7,813 bases of DNA from Euryarchaeota archaeon UBA40 (GCA_002506875.1 DAYJ01000034.1:1-7813), one strand, 5' to 3'; shown: positions 1 through 7,653, counted from the stretch's first letter. The notes: generated from the letters alone by a model not told the origin. A program made the numbers and translations.

Positions 1-2854
1 ATGGTTGATTCCGATGGCGCACCTGATGGCTTGTTTGATTCCTAAATCGTACTGCCGCAATATGGGCAGAAACAAGACCAAAACCAACTAATCCTGCTGC
101 AGATGTATCCCCAGTCTCAAGAAGAATAATTGCACCCAAAGAAAGCCAAACCAAAGGAAGTAGGCCCCAACGAATGAAGTTCTGTAATAATGTGGGTGAG
201 ATGATGGGTGCTGTTAGACGTTCGACTGCCTCATGGGCGATAGAGAATGCATTTGCGTTCAACGCCTCATCTAATCCACCTTTAATGGCTAATCCAATGA
301 ATGGATTACATGGTGCTTGATCTAACCATGGTTTCTTTTCAGCAACCGTACCAACAGCCAAAGCAACCTCGAATTCTTCAGTATCAGCCTTAAGTCCCAA
401 GATAGAGCCCAATGCCTTTACCCGAGGATCTTCGGGTCCAGTCAGCTGCAAATCCCGAAAAATCTCCAAGGCATCATGCCAGTTACCTAGATCTAGGCTA
501 CACAGTGCACAAGCGATTCTCGCCTTCGAACTGTTAGGGTAGCGACGGACAAGCCCTACTGCCAAATCCAGAGCCTCATCCATTCTCCTTTGTGCTCGAA
601 GTTGGGCTACAGAGGAAATCAAGGCATTGTGAGCAAGTCGATTACGATGAATATGACCAATCTCACTCACTGGGTCCCATGATTCAATCTTCGACTGGAG
701 CTCTTTGATCTGATCAATCGTGGATTCATTCTCCCAATCATAAAGGTCATCTTCATCGACCCTATCTGCCCAGGGATCCATCCACTCAGAAATGAATTCT
801 ATTAGTTCTGGTTCATCTTCTTCATCTTCCATCAAGAGCCCTTTCAGAGCCATCTTAGATGCATCTAGACGCCGGGATGCAATGTGTCCAACAGCAATTA
901 ACATCCGGGCATTATCATCATTACCGCCTTGTTGAGCAAGTGTGGTTTTTGCTGCCTCAATAGCATTCGGCCAGAGGCCTCTCATAGCATATTCGAACAT
1001 CTTGGCTCGTCCACGCTCCAATCTGAGAAGGCTCTCATCCGCTTCAATGGGATCATCTTGGAAGCGTCGAAGTGCGCCAAGATCGTCTTGACGAGCAGCC
1101 TGCATTACATAATCACGAATCCAATTACCGTCATTTGTTCGGACAGCACCGGAACGACGTTCTTCAGGTGCAAGATCGAACTTCGTGATTCCGACGGTTC
1201 GCCAACGACTAATGGATAGTAACCATGTCAAGATGAAAATACCCTGACCTGCTGCAATAAAATTCCATGTCCCCTCAAGCAGTAGGAGTTCAACCTGGTC
1301 AGCTGTCAAGAAACCTATCGAATCAGAATATGGCATCAGTTCTGCCCATTCCTTGTATACTTGCATGATAAGAAGTAAAACTGAATATCCAGCAAATCCA
1401 GCTAAGCCAAAAGCGATAATACGAGATTGGACTATCGATTCTGCTCGAATCTCGCGAGGAGCACCGAGGACGACACCGCCGACTCCACCAATCACTTGAC
1501 CTCCGAGGAAGAGGTTTCGAATCATTTCGAAGATTAGAGCTAGCCCAACTACCGAGACGTTCAACATCAAATATCCAGCAAGAACAAAGGAGAGGCTCTT
1601 CAAATCAACCAAGGTTTTGAGGAATTCATTTCCTTCCACGAACATCAACAAAGAATTTCCGACTATTCCCCCTAAATCTAGGATATATCGTAAGTTATCT
1701 GGATTCTCAAGTTTCGTCCATAACAATGTTGAGATTCCATTGATGGCCGCGAGTGGCATCGTACCAAGGAACAGAACCAATATTGTCGCATTCACTCTCT
1801 TCATAATGGAAGGGGGGTCTGGATCAATCGGTGTCTTTTGACCTCTCAACGTTCGGTATTTATTTCTCACAATCACATTCCATGAGGCCCCCATAATACG
1901 GCCATATGCGATGATTGTAGGAGACATGAAAACAAGTAGACCAATGGAAACCCAATCAATAGTATCGATATTCACATTGATGTTAATACGGTCTTGATTT
2001 GATACCCAACGCCCGTAATAATCCTCTTCCCATTCTCTTGTAATCGGATCACGTACTAAATTGACAAGTTCGCTACATTCCTGTTCAGAAGACGCTGATG
2101 CAACGACTGGCAAGGGTGAATCTATACCTCTAGTATCCAAGCAAACCATTTCTGATAATGCTAAATTACGTTGGAAAGGACTAGCATCATCCCATTCGTT
2201 CTCAATCGATTCCCAAGTGCTATTCTCCACCTCATTCAATTCAATATAGCCAAAGTAGGCAACAGGAGTCAGAAGAAATACGATAATCAAGCAGACGCTG
2301 AATACATTGAGGACAAATTCTCGGAATGTTACTATTGAATCACTAGCACTCTTTCTAGAAATCTGGGCATAGAGGGATATGAAAGGAGAAAGAAAAATCG
2401 GAATCGCCAACAATACCGCGGTTAGGAATAATGCTGGCTGGTAATAGGTAGGTCCACGACCCCAGAGAATAGTATCATCGAGGATATCCGATAGCAAAAT
2501 CATGATTCCAGCCATCGCCATAAGATAGAGAATCACACCGAAAAAGACCGTTCTAGGACGAATGATTTTCAGTGCATCAGACCTTGTTTTCGTGAGGCGA
2601 TGCACCTCATAGAAGTCATCATCAATCTCGAAAGCGACCTGAAGATTCGATAGGCTGGCAGGAAGAAGGAATCTCCAGAGAAGTAGGCTGACAATGAATC
2701 CCATCGCAATAGGAATCAAAAGTAAAGGATCTGTTCCCAAACCCCCGGAACTAACTATTTCAACAGCCGAATCATTAGCTTCTTGAGCCTGAACTATTGG
2801 GATGAATAAGACACAAACGAGTGTGATGCACAGGAACGCGCGCATATATCCCAT
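1..2854 (-). CDS. Large polytopic membrane protein with cytoplasmic TPR-like domain, unrecognised family (C-terminus outside window)
   Basis: The minus-strand frame from the ATG at 2854 runs without a stop to base 1, giving 951 codons; the true C-terminus lies beyond the window. Residues 5-23 look like a signal peptide (hydrophobic run, then VQA before Q24). By eye, membrane segments lie near 43-64, 101-122, 137-162, 181-204, 300-320, 354-378, 421-443, 478-499 and 530-548. The basic loops (for example RNKYRTLRGQK at 330-340) fit a positive-inside topology. A loop of about 95 residues (205-299), predicted outside, carries Cys238 and Cys260. Residues 549-895 would be cytoplasmic, with TPR-like helix pairs near 615-675 and 738-820 (RMDEALDLAVGLVRRYPNS, then GNWHDALEIF), separated by an acidic stretch. 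Two more membrane segments follow near 896-913 and 917-935. The loop after segment 7 is glycine-rich (451-464). TPRs usually bind proteins, so a membrane scaffold or assembly role is possible, but I recognise no catalytic motif and assign no function. Met4 (2845) is an alternative start. Confidence 0.85.
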   Translation of the reverse strand, partial: MGYMRAFLCITLVCVLFIPIVQAQEANDSAVEIVSSGGLGTDPLLLIPIAMGFIVSLLLWRFLLPASLSNLQVAFEIDDDFYEVHRLTKTRSDALKIIRPRTVFFGVILYLMAMAGIMILLSDILDDTILWGRGPTYYQPALFLTAVLLAIPIFLSPFISLYAQISRKSASDSIVTFREFVLNVFSVCLIIVFLLTPVAYFGYIELNEVENSTWESIENEWDDASPFQRNLALSEMVCLDTRGIDSPLPVVASASSEQECSELVNLVRDPITREWEEDYYGRWVSNQDRININVNIDTIDWVSIGLLVFMSPTIIAYGRIMGASWNVIVRNKYRTLRGQKTPIDPDPPSIMKRVNATILVLFLGTMPLAAINGISTLLWTKLENPDNLRYILDLGGIVGNSLLMFVEGNEFLKTLVDLKSLSFVLAGYLMLNVSVVGLALIFEMIRNLFLGGQVIGGVGGVVLGAPREIRAESIVQSRIIAFGLAGFAGYSVLLLIMQVYKEWAELMPYSDSIGFLTADQVELLLLEGTWNFIAAGQGIFILTWLLSISRWRTVGITKFDLAPEERRSGAVRTNDGNWIRDYVMQAARQDDLGALRRFQDDPIEADESLLRLERGRAKMFEYAMRGLWPNAIEAAKTTLAQQGGNDDNARMLIAVGHIASRRLDASKMALKGLLMEDEEDEPELIEFISEWMDPWADRVDEDDLYDWENESTIDQIKELQSKIESWDPVSEIGHIHRNRLAHNALISSVAQLRAQRRMDEALDLAVGLVRRYPNSSKARIACALCSLDLGNWHDALEIFRDLQLTGPEDPRVKALGSILGLKADTEEFEVALAVGTVAEKKPWLDQAPCNPFIGLAIKGGLDEALNANAFSIAHEAVERLTAPIISPTLLQNFIRWGLLPLVWLSLGAIILLETGDTSAAGLVGFGLVSAHIAAVRFRNQTSHQVRHRNQP

Positions 2855-2900
2855 AGTATGCCGCCTTCCTTACCGTTCAAAACCCATTCGCTGAAATACT
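2855..2900 (-). other. Short intergenic gap, aminotransferase to TPR membrane gene
   Basis: This gap holds 46 bases. Apart from the purine-rich ribosome-binding stretch I see no convincing hairpin, no run longer than four Ts on the minus strand, and no clear archaeal TATA box. The absence of an obvious terminator is compatible with read-through from the upstream genes. Confidence 0.5.
2864..2871 (-). promoter_or_regulatory. Probable Shine-Dalgarno sequence for the TPR membrane gene
   Basis: On the minus strand this reads AAGGAAGG, nine bases before the ATG at 2854. Its purine-rich character and spacing favour that ATG over Met4 at 2845, although a start at 2845 is not excluded. It sits in the 46-bp gap after the aminotransferase stop, so the gene can be translated independently of its upstream neighbour. 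Confidence 0.5.
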
Positions 2901-4097
2901 TCAACTGTTGAGGAACCGATCTATACGATTGAATGCCTCATTCAGAGTGTCTGGATCAGCGAGATGAACAATCCGTACATGGCCTGCACCGCGTTCAGGA
3001 CTGAAGCCTGATCCATGTACAAGTAACACATGTTCTTGATGTAGTAAATCAAGAACGAATTGTTTGTCGTCTTGATAATCGGGATGATCAATACGCACAA
3101 ACATGTAGAATGCCCCTCCAGTAGGTCTGACAGATAGACCGTTTATCTCTTCAATCCTATCAAGAGCGATTTGTCTGCGCTCCAAAACCTTGGCACGATG
3201 TCCTTCCATCCATGTTCGATCACCAGTCAGACCCGCAAGATATCCCATCTGTGCAGGGGTGCTAGCACACAACCTCGACCTTAGTAGGCGCTCTATGGCA
3301 TCTCTAACTTCGACCAAGGAATCACTTGGGTCATGCAAAGCCATGTAACCAATCCTCCATCCAGGAGCGTAGTAGACCTTTGAAACACCATTCATACTAA
3401 CCACAGGAACTTTCAATGATCTAGATGCAATCGATACGTGTTGTCCAGTATAGACAAGTCCGTCGTATATCTCGTCAGCAATTACGAGACATTGTGGATA
3501 TTCTTCCACGATTCTTAGAATCTCGTCGACTTCAGAAGGGCTCAAGATTGCGCCTGTTGGATTATTTGGATTGATGAGGACGAGCATTCGTACATCGTTA
3601 TCCATTCTAGATCGGATATCATCAATGTCAACTTTCCAACCATTGTCAGGGTCCAATCGGTACTCCTCGGTAACAGCACCAACCATCTGTGGATACGCCA
3701 TATACGGAGGATAGTGGGGCCCAGGTGCAAGTATTCGATCACCTTCAGTAAGTACTGCTGAAAACAGAATTTGTAGGGCTTCGGTAACACCATGGGTGAC
3801 ATATACATCATCACTAGTACAATCCCATCCCTTGTTGGTTTCATCAACTGATATTGCTGTTCGAAGAGCAGGTAATCCATAGGAGGGCGAATATCCATTA
3901 TCGCCGGAAATTAATGCTGATACATAGGCATCAACCATGTGTCTAGGCGTCCCTAAGCCAGAGTAAGCAATAGGATCTCCAATATTCAGTTTGATAATCT
4001 CGTGACCTTCGGCTTCGAGCCTTGTTGCAGGAACAACAACATCTCGAATTGCATACTCAATTGACATAGCTCTAGATGATGCTGGAATGGGGCTCAT
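2901..4097 (-). CDS. Class I/II PLP-dependent aminotransferase, probable archaeal alanine aminotransferase
   Basis: A complete 398-residue frame, the usual length for fold-type I aminotransferases. It should interconvert alanine and 2-oxoglutarate with pyruvate and glutamate in the cytoplasm. The opening residues (IEYAIRDVVVPA, then LNIGDP) and the RLCASTPAQ segment (275-283) resemble, from memory, the Pyrococcus alanine aminotransferase and E. coli AlaA. All expected PLP-site residues are visible: NPNNPTG at 176-182 with Asn179, Asp208 and Tyr211 in ADEIYDGL, the Schiff-base lysine Lys240 in NGVSK, and phosphate-binding Arg248 in GWRIGY. Arg375 in HVRIVHLA is the expected substrate alpha-carboxylate ligand. 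The ATG at 4097 overlaps the TGA of the EVE gene as ATGA and has a good GGAGG upstream, so translation may be coupled. Substrate choice within the AlaA/AspC-like group cannot be fixed by eye; another 2-oxo acid acceptor is possible. Confidence 0.95.
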   Translation of the reverse strand: MSPIPASSRAMSIEYAIRDVVVPATRLEAEGHEIIKLNIGDPIAYSGLGTPRHMVDAYVSALISGDNGYSPSYGLPALRTAISVDETNKGWDCTSDDVYVTHGVTEALQILFSAVLTEGDRILAPGPHYPPYMAYPQMVGAVTEEYRLDPDNGWKVDIDDIRSRMDNDVRMLVLINPNNPTGAILSPSEVDEILRIVEEYPQCLVIADEIYDGLVYTGQHVSIASRSLKVPVVSMNGVSKVYYAPGWRIGYMALHDPSDSLVEVRDAIERLLRSRLCASTPAQMGYLAGLTGDRTWMEGHRAKVLERRQIALDRIEEINGLSVRPTGGAFYMFVRIDHPDYQDDKQFVLDLLHQEHVLLVHGSGFSPERGAGHVRIVHLADPDTLNEAFNRIDRFLNS

Positions 4098-4573
4098 TCC
4101 ACATCCTCCATAGTATGTCCAGCCATTCGAATAATATGCTCAAAATGTTCCTCTGGAACAGGTTGAACAGAAAGGCGCTGCCCTTTCCTCAGTAGAGGCA
4201 TATCCTCTAGATTTGCCTCTTCTCTCATAGATGGAAGATCAACTATAGAATCGAAGGATAGAACTGGTTCGATATCCACCATAAACCATCGAGGATTATC
4301 TGGTGATGACTTCTCATCATAGTACTTACTTTTCGCATCCCATGAAGTGAAGTCAGGATAGCCCTCCCTTCTAACACGTGCAATACCGGCTACATGTGGA
4401 GGCTTACAGTTGGAATGATAGAACATTACCATATCTCCTACCTTCATATCATCACGCATCATGTTTCGAGCCTGATAATTACGTACTCCGTCCCAGTGTG
4501 TCCAACCATCGATTTGCAATTGCGACCAAGGATAGACATCGAGCTCTGACTTCATCAGCCAATGGTTCGTCAT
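4094..4573 (-). CDS. EVE-domain (PUA-like) protein, THYN1/UPF0310 type
   Basis: From the ATG at 4573 this is a 159-residue single-domain protein, the normal size for stand-alone EVE proteins. It opens with the family signature (NHWLMKSELDVYPW) and continues with WDGVRNYQARN (27-37), GDMVMFYHSN (46-55), VAGIARVRREGYPD (61-74), NPRWFMVDIEP (93-103) and RLSVQPV (133-139). All of these match thymocyte nuclear protein 1 (THYN1) and bacterial homologues. EVE domains belong to the PUA superfamily, and characterised members recognise modified bases such as 5-methylcytosine derivatives in an aromatic cage; the ligand here is unknown. The usual KSEPD motif reads KSELD, with Leu11 in place of Pro. A longer frame starts at a GTG at 4621, overlapping the exporter stop as GTGA, but its 16 extra residues (Gln/Ser/Arg-rich) lie outside the domain. 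I prefer the ATG at 4573, although neither start has a clear Shine-Dalgarno. The stop overlaps the aminotransferase start. Confidence 0.93.
   Translation of the reverse strand: MTNHWLMKSELDVYPWSQLQIDGWTHWDGVRNYQARNMMRDDMKVGDMVMFYHSNCKPPHVAGIARVRREGYPDFTSWDAKSKYYDEKSSPDNPRWFMVDIEPVLSFDSIVDLPSMREEANLEDMPLLRKGQRLSVQPVPEEHFEHIIRMAGHTMEDVE
4105..4109 (-). promoter_or_regulatory. Shine-Dalgarno sequence for the aminotransferase
   Basis: The minus strand reads GGAGG, followed by seven bases (ATGTGGA) and the ATG at 4097. It lies inside the last codons of the EVE gene. It is the clearest ribosome-binding site in the window and supports the chosen start, which overlaps the preceding stop by four bases. 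Confidence 0.75.
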
Positions 4574-4617
4574 GATGGTGCGTTGAGGCGACCGTCCTTG
4601 ACTTTGATGGAGTGATA

Positions 4618-7600
4618 TCACCAGGATTCAGAACCTGTCAATACAGCATCAACAGGGTCACCATCTGCTCCAATTGATCGATTCTTAGATTGATTCAGGT
4701 TGCTGAGCAAGAGACGATTCGCCATAGAATCAGCACCCCCATCGAGGCCAGCCCCTGACCTTACCATTAATGCATAAATCGCAGGAAGAAGAAGTAATGC
4801 AGACATTGCGGCTACAATAAGTAGAATCATGATTGTGTAGATGAAGGGGCTAAGTGCTGGAATCGGAATTAACAAAGCGCAAGCAAGTCCAGCAATGGTG
4901 CAGGCAGCTGCCTCGGCAAGTGACATACCGGTGCTTGAAGCCGAGGTGAGGATAGCCTCAATGTCACCACCTAACTCTCGAACACGATTTGCTATGTGAA
5001 TTGAGAAATCTACTCCGACACCAACAAGAATCGAACCTATCATCACAGTTACTAATGACAATTCGACGTCCATGAGGTCCATGACTAACCATTGCATCGC
5101 GACTGTGAAAACAACAGGCAAAGTTGTCAGTAGGGCATAGCGAGCACTATTGAAAACAAATCCAAGAGTGATTAGTGTGAATAATAGAGCGAAACCTAGT
5201 GAACTCCACTGTGACCCAACAATCTCATTGTTGACAGCTATCGTAACAGCTGCAACCCCACTGAGGGAATCTGCAGAAATGTCGCCCTTCAGCGAACCAT
5301 CATTTTGAGTATACTCATTCACTGAATCCACGGCAACAGCCGTAGATTGCACATCCATAAAGGGCATGTCGATGTAAATCATCGACTTCTGGAAATCTGA
5401 GGAGATGAACAATTCTCTTGTCTCATCTGTTAACGAGTTGTAGAATACGTATAGCAGGAAATTTTGAGTCTGACGGCCACCACTGTCATCCTGTGCATCG
5501 AGTGTCTGCAAGGCTTCCCAGAAGGTTGCATCCTCGGTTGCTTCCCTTCCGAAGACAAGACCAGCAGCATCCTTAATTGGATCAGGTGCGGGGGAATCGT
5601 CAATAATTTCTAAGATCGGATATCCAGAGACATTCACCGATATAGAGATTGATTTCATCAGGAAAACAACGCTTACAGCAGTGGTCTGATTTACAAGATT
5701 TATACTACCTTCAAGTTGATCGATACCCTGTAATTTGTCATAAGGATCACCGACACCAGTGTCAAAGGTAGGATCGGCGGAAATATCTCCTGTGACTCTA
5801 ACGAAACCTGCTTGCCCTGCATCAAATTCTGTCGAATATGTTTTCATTTTCTGAACAGCAATCTCTTCCTCTGGAGCCATCTCTAGAAGTTCGATATTCT
5901 CTTCGACATTAGGTCGATTGATACCGGCTGAAACGAGCATTAGGATGAAGAAGAAAGTAAGAGCGACTGCTGAAAAATTTACTGGCCCTGACACAGCAGC
6001 CTTGAACATCCGTGGCGGGGGGTGACTAGGTTTCTTCAAATCCAAAAGCATAGTGAGATTTGGAACCATGAGCATTGTCATAATGTAAACGACAACAATA
6101 CCTAGGGCAAGACCCCAACCAACTGTTTGAATCGGAGCCATCGGTGTGAATGTAAGTGAGATGAAACCAATGATTGTCGTAACTGCAGAGAGAAACACTG
6201 CTCTCCCTGTGGAACGGAGGGCTTCAGACATCTTTTCTTGAGGAGTACCTACGCATTCAGCATATCGATTTGTAATATGGAGCCCATATGAAACCCCCAA
6301 CGCTAGAACAATTGGTCCGACGATAATAACAGTCATTGTCACCTCCCAATTCGTAATGCCAATGATTCCCAATGTCATCCAGACAGAACAAAGTGTCGGG
6401 AGACCTGAGATTATGACCACCTTGATTCCTTGGATTGGACGGATCCGCCCCGTCTGCAAAACATCACAGTGGAAGAGAAAGAGAACAATGGCAACTGCAA
6501 CAATGCCAACTGGGAAAATTTGCCAGAATAACTTGAATGAATATTCTGTTACGGCATTAGTGATAGGGACTGGACCGGTCAAAGTCATGCTGAGGTTCTT
6601 CTCTTCCCATCCGTTCTCCTCACCTAGTTCGTCAATTCGGTTCTGAGTATTGGCAATAAGTGCACCAATTGGATAGTCATCGATACCGTCTCCATCCTTG
6701 TCTAGTTCCTGTGTAATGAAGACAATGATCACTGCTCGATTCCAATATTTGGCGGTCTCGTTCGAATCGATTACACCATTCCCATCTGTATCGATACCTA
6801 CACCACGTACAAGCTTCTGTTGAGCGTTCTCCGGTAGTTCTCCAACAATCCGGTCGATTGTTGTCTGGGATTCTGGAATCGCATAGTTCCCGAGGATATC
6901 CTGTTGTTCATCGATAGTCGCATTGAAATCCTCACTAAGTTCCTCATTGCCAGTTGCGGTAGCTAAACCACTGAAAAACGCCTTACTTACTCGGACTGCG
7001 CTACTGTTGACTTCTTTGATAACGGTCGATATTGATAGAATTGAGATGACATTGTCCTCGTCACCATTGTCATTAGGATGGATATTCAGTGTGCGTTCGA
7101 CGGCGTCCATCTGTTGGAGGATCTCTGTACTTGTAACGTTCTGATCCTCTGATTCCACATAGATGACCATGATATTGGTTGTCCAATTCTTCTGAATATC
7201 TGCAAGATCATCAGTAATCTGGCTACCTGCGGGCAGATAGACCTCCAAATCACCATTAACATTCAAAGATGATTCAGTACGGCAACTGGATCCCCACCAA
7301 TCATCACGGTCCCAACCTTCACGGCAATCGTTCATACCAGATTCGACACCCAATAGAATGGTCATGAGAATACAAAGTAGAACTGTGGCAAGTGGAAAAC
7401 GAGTTAGGAGGCCTGTAGTTGAGAGACTCTTCAACTCTCGTTGAATTCGATTCGGACTTGTGATAATTGCATCGATTGCCTTGGTTCGATCGAATCCCTC
7501 AATCCGTTCTGAGACCTTGCGACGTAGAGCATCTATCGGGTTGCGAGATGATTCGGGACCTTCTTCGCCCTCAGAGGTCACCTTGGCCACCATTGTGTAT

Positions 7601-7653
7601 TCGATGAGCATGGTGTTTGAACACATCGCATCGATGTGGTGCATCACAAGCAT
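4618..7653 (-). CDS. RND-superfamily (MMPL/COG1033-like) exporter with EF-hand-like loops
   Basis: This 1011-residue protein has the RND layout of two repeats, each one TM helix, a large extracytoplasmic porter domain and five TM helices. By eye the helices lie near 84-103, 376-395, 409-430, 437-460, 485-503, 509-532, then 558-576, 816-835, 838-857, 865-887, 908-930 and 935-963. The helix-10 motif GVGVDFSIHIANR keeps the membrane Asp882 typical of proton-driven MMPL proteins; helix 4 has GVSYGLHITNR, with Ser455 at that place. Porter domain 1 holds a complete EF-hand loop (288-299), a second DKDGDGIDD loop (318-326), and a Cys110/Cys124 pair. Family members export lipids or other hydrophobic compounds; this substrate is unknown. 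The N-terminus is uncertain: Met1, Met10, Met15 (7611) and Met21 (7593) are possible and none has a clear Shine-Dalgarno. Residues 1-80 are polar and predicted cytoplasmic. It is the first gene of the minus-strand run. Confidence 0.93.
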   Translation of the reverse strand: MLVMHHIDAMCSNTMLIEYTMVAKVTSEGEEGPESSRNPIDALRRKVSERIEGFDRTKAIDAIITSPNRIQRELKSLSTTGLLTRFPLATVLLCILMTILLGVESGMNDCREGWDRDDWWGSSCRTESSLNVNGDLEVYLPAGSQITDDLADIQKNWTTNIMVIYVESEDQNVTSTEILQQMDAVERTLNIHPNDNGDEDNVISILSISTVIKEVNSSAVRVSKAFFSGLATATGNEELSEDFNATIDEQQDILGNYAIPESQTTIDRIVGELPENAQQKLVRGVGIDTDGNGVIDSNETAKYWNRAVIIVFITQELDKDGDGIDDYPIGALIANTQNRIDELGEENGWEEKNLSMTLTGPVPITNAVTEYSFKLFWQIFPVGIVAVAIVLFLFHCDVLQTGRIRPIQGIKVVIISGLPTLCSVWMTLGIIGITNWEVTMTVIIVGPIVLALGVSYGLHITNRYAECVGTPQEKMSEALRSTGRAVFLSAVTTIIGFISLTFTPMAPIQTVGWGLALGIVVVYIMTMLMVPNLTMLLDLKKPSHPPPRMFKAAVSGPVNFSAVALTFFFILMLVSAGINRPNVEENIELLEMAPEEEIAVQKMKTYSTEFDAGQAGFVRVTGDISADPTFDTGVGDPYDKLQGIDQLEGSINLVNQTTAVSVVFLMKSISISVNVSGYPILEIIDDSPAPDPIKDAAGLVFGREATEDATFWEALQTLDAQDDSGGRQTQNFLLYVFYNSLTDETRELFISSDFQKSMIYIDMPFMDVQSTAVAVDSVNEYTQNDGSLKGDISADSLSGVAAVTIAVNNEIVGSQWSSLGFALLFTLITLGFVFNSARYALLTTLPVVFTVAMQWLVMDLMDVELSLVTVMIGSILVGVGVDFSIHIANRVRELGGDIEAILTSASSTGMSLAEAAACTIAGLACALLIPIPALSPFIYTIMILLIVAAMSALLLLPAIYALMVRSGAGLDGGADSMANRLLLSNLNQSKNRSIGADGDPVDAVLTGSESW
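6676..6792 (-). other. Pair of calcium-binding-type loops within the exporter
   Basis: Residues 288-299 read DTDGNGVIDSNE. Acidic or amide side chains stand at loop positions 1, 3, 5, 9 and 12, with Gly at 6 and Ile at 8, which is the canonical EF-hand loop pattern. Residues 318-326 read DKDGDGIDD, a loop of the kind found in thrombospondin type 3 and dockerin-like repeats. Both are in porter domain 1, outside the cytoplasmic membrane, where calcium would be abundant in seawater. Calcium binding is inferred from the motif only. Confidence 0.7.

Noticed and set aside
929..2249. Plus-strand open frames at 929-1219, 1617-1841 and 2061-2249
   Set aside because: They lie antisense to the continuous 951-codon minus-strand frame, are short, have low-complexity or Ser/Thr-rich translations without family motifs, and lack upstream ribosome-binding sites.
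2855..2900. AGTAT/ATACT pairing at the two ends of the gap before the TPR gene, considered as a hairpin
   Set aside because: Five base pairs closing a loop of over 30 bases is not a credible terminator or riboswitch, and no T-tract follows.
3542..3898. Minus-strand 118-residue frame inside the aminotransferase
   Set aside because: It is an out-of-frame shadow of a gene whose in-frame product has all catalytic residues; its translation is Met/Leu/Tyr/Gln-rich with no domain.
4378..4575. Plus-strand 65-residue frame opposite the EVE gene
   Set aside because: It is antisense to the conserved EVE signature (NHWLMKSE, WDGVRNYQARN) and has no features of its own.
5269..5790. Repeated hexapeptide GDISAD in exporter porter domain 2 (residues 622-627 and 790-795)
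   Set aside because: The two copies use different codons, and similar short motifs are common in porter subdomains, so there is no sign of a recent DNA duplication.
2901..7653. Defence island or mobile element suggested by the EVE domain
   Set aside because: No nuclease, methyltransferase, helicase, integrase, transposase or terminal repeats were found; the neighbours are a transporter, a metabolic enzyme and a membrane protein.
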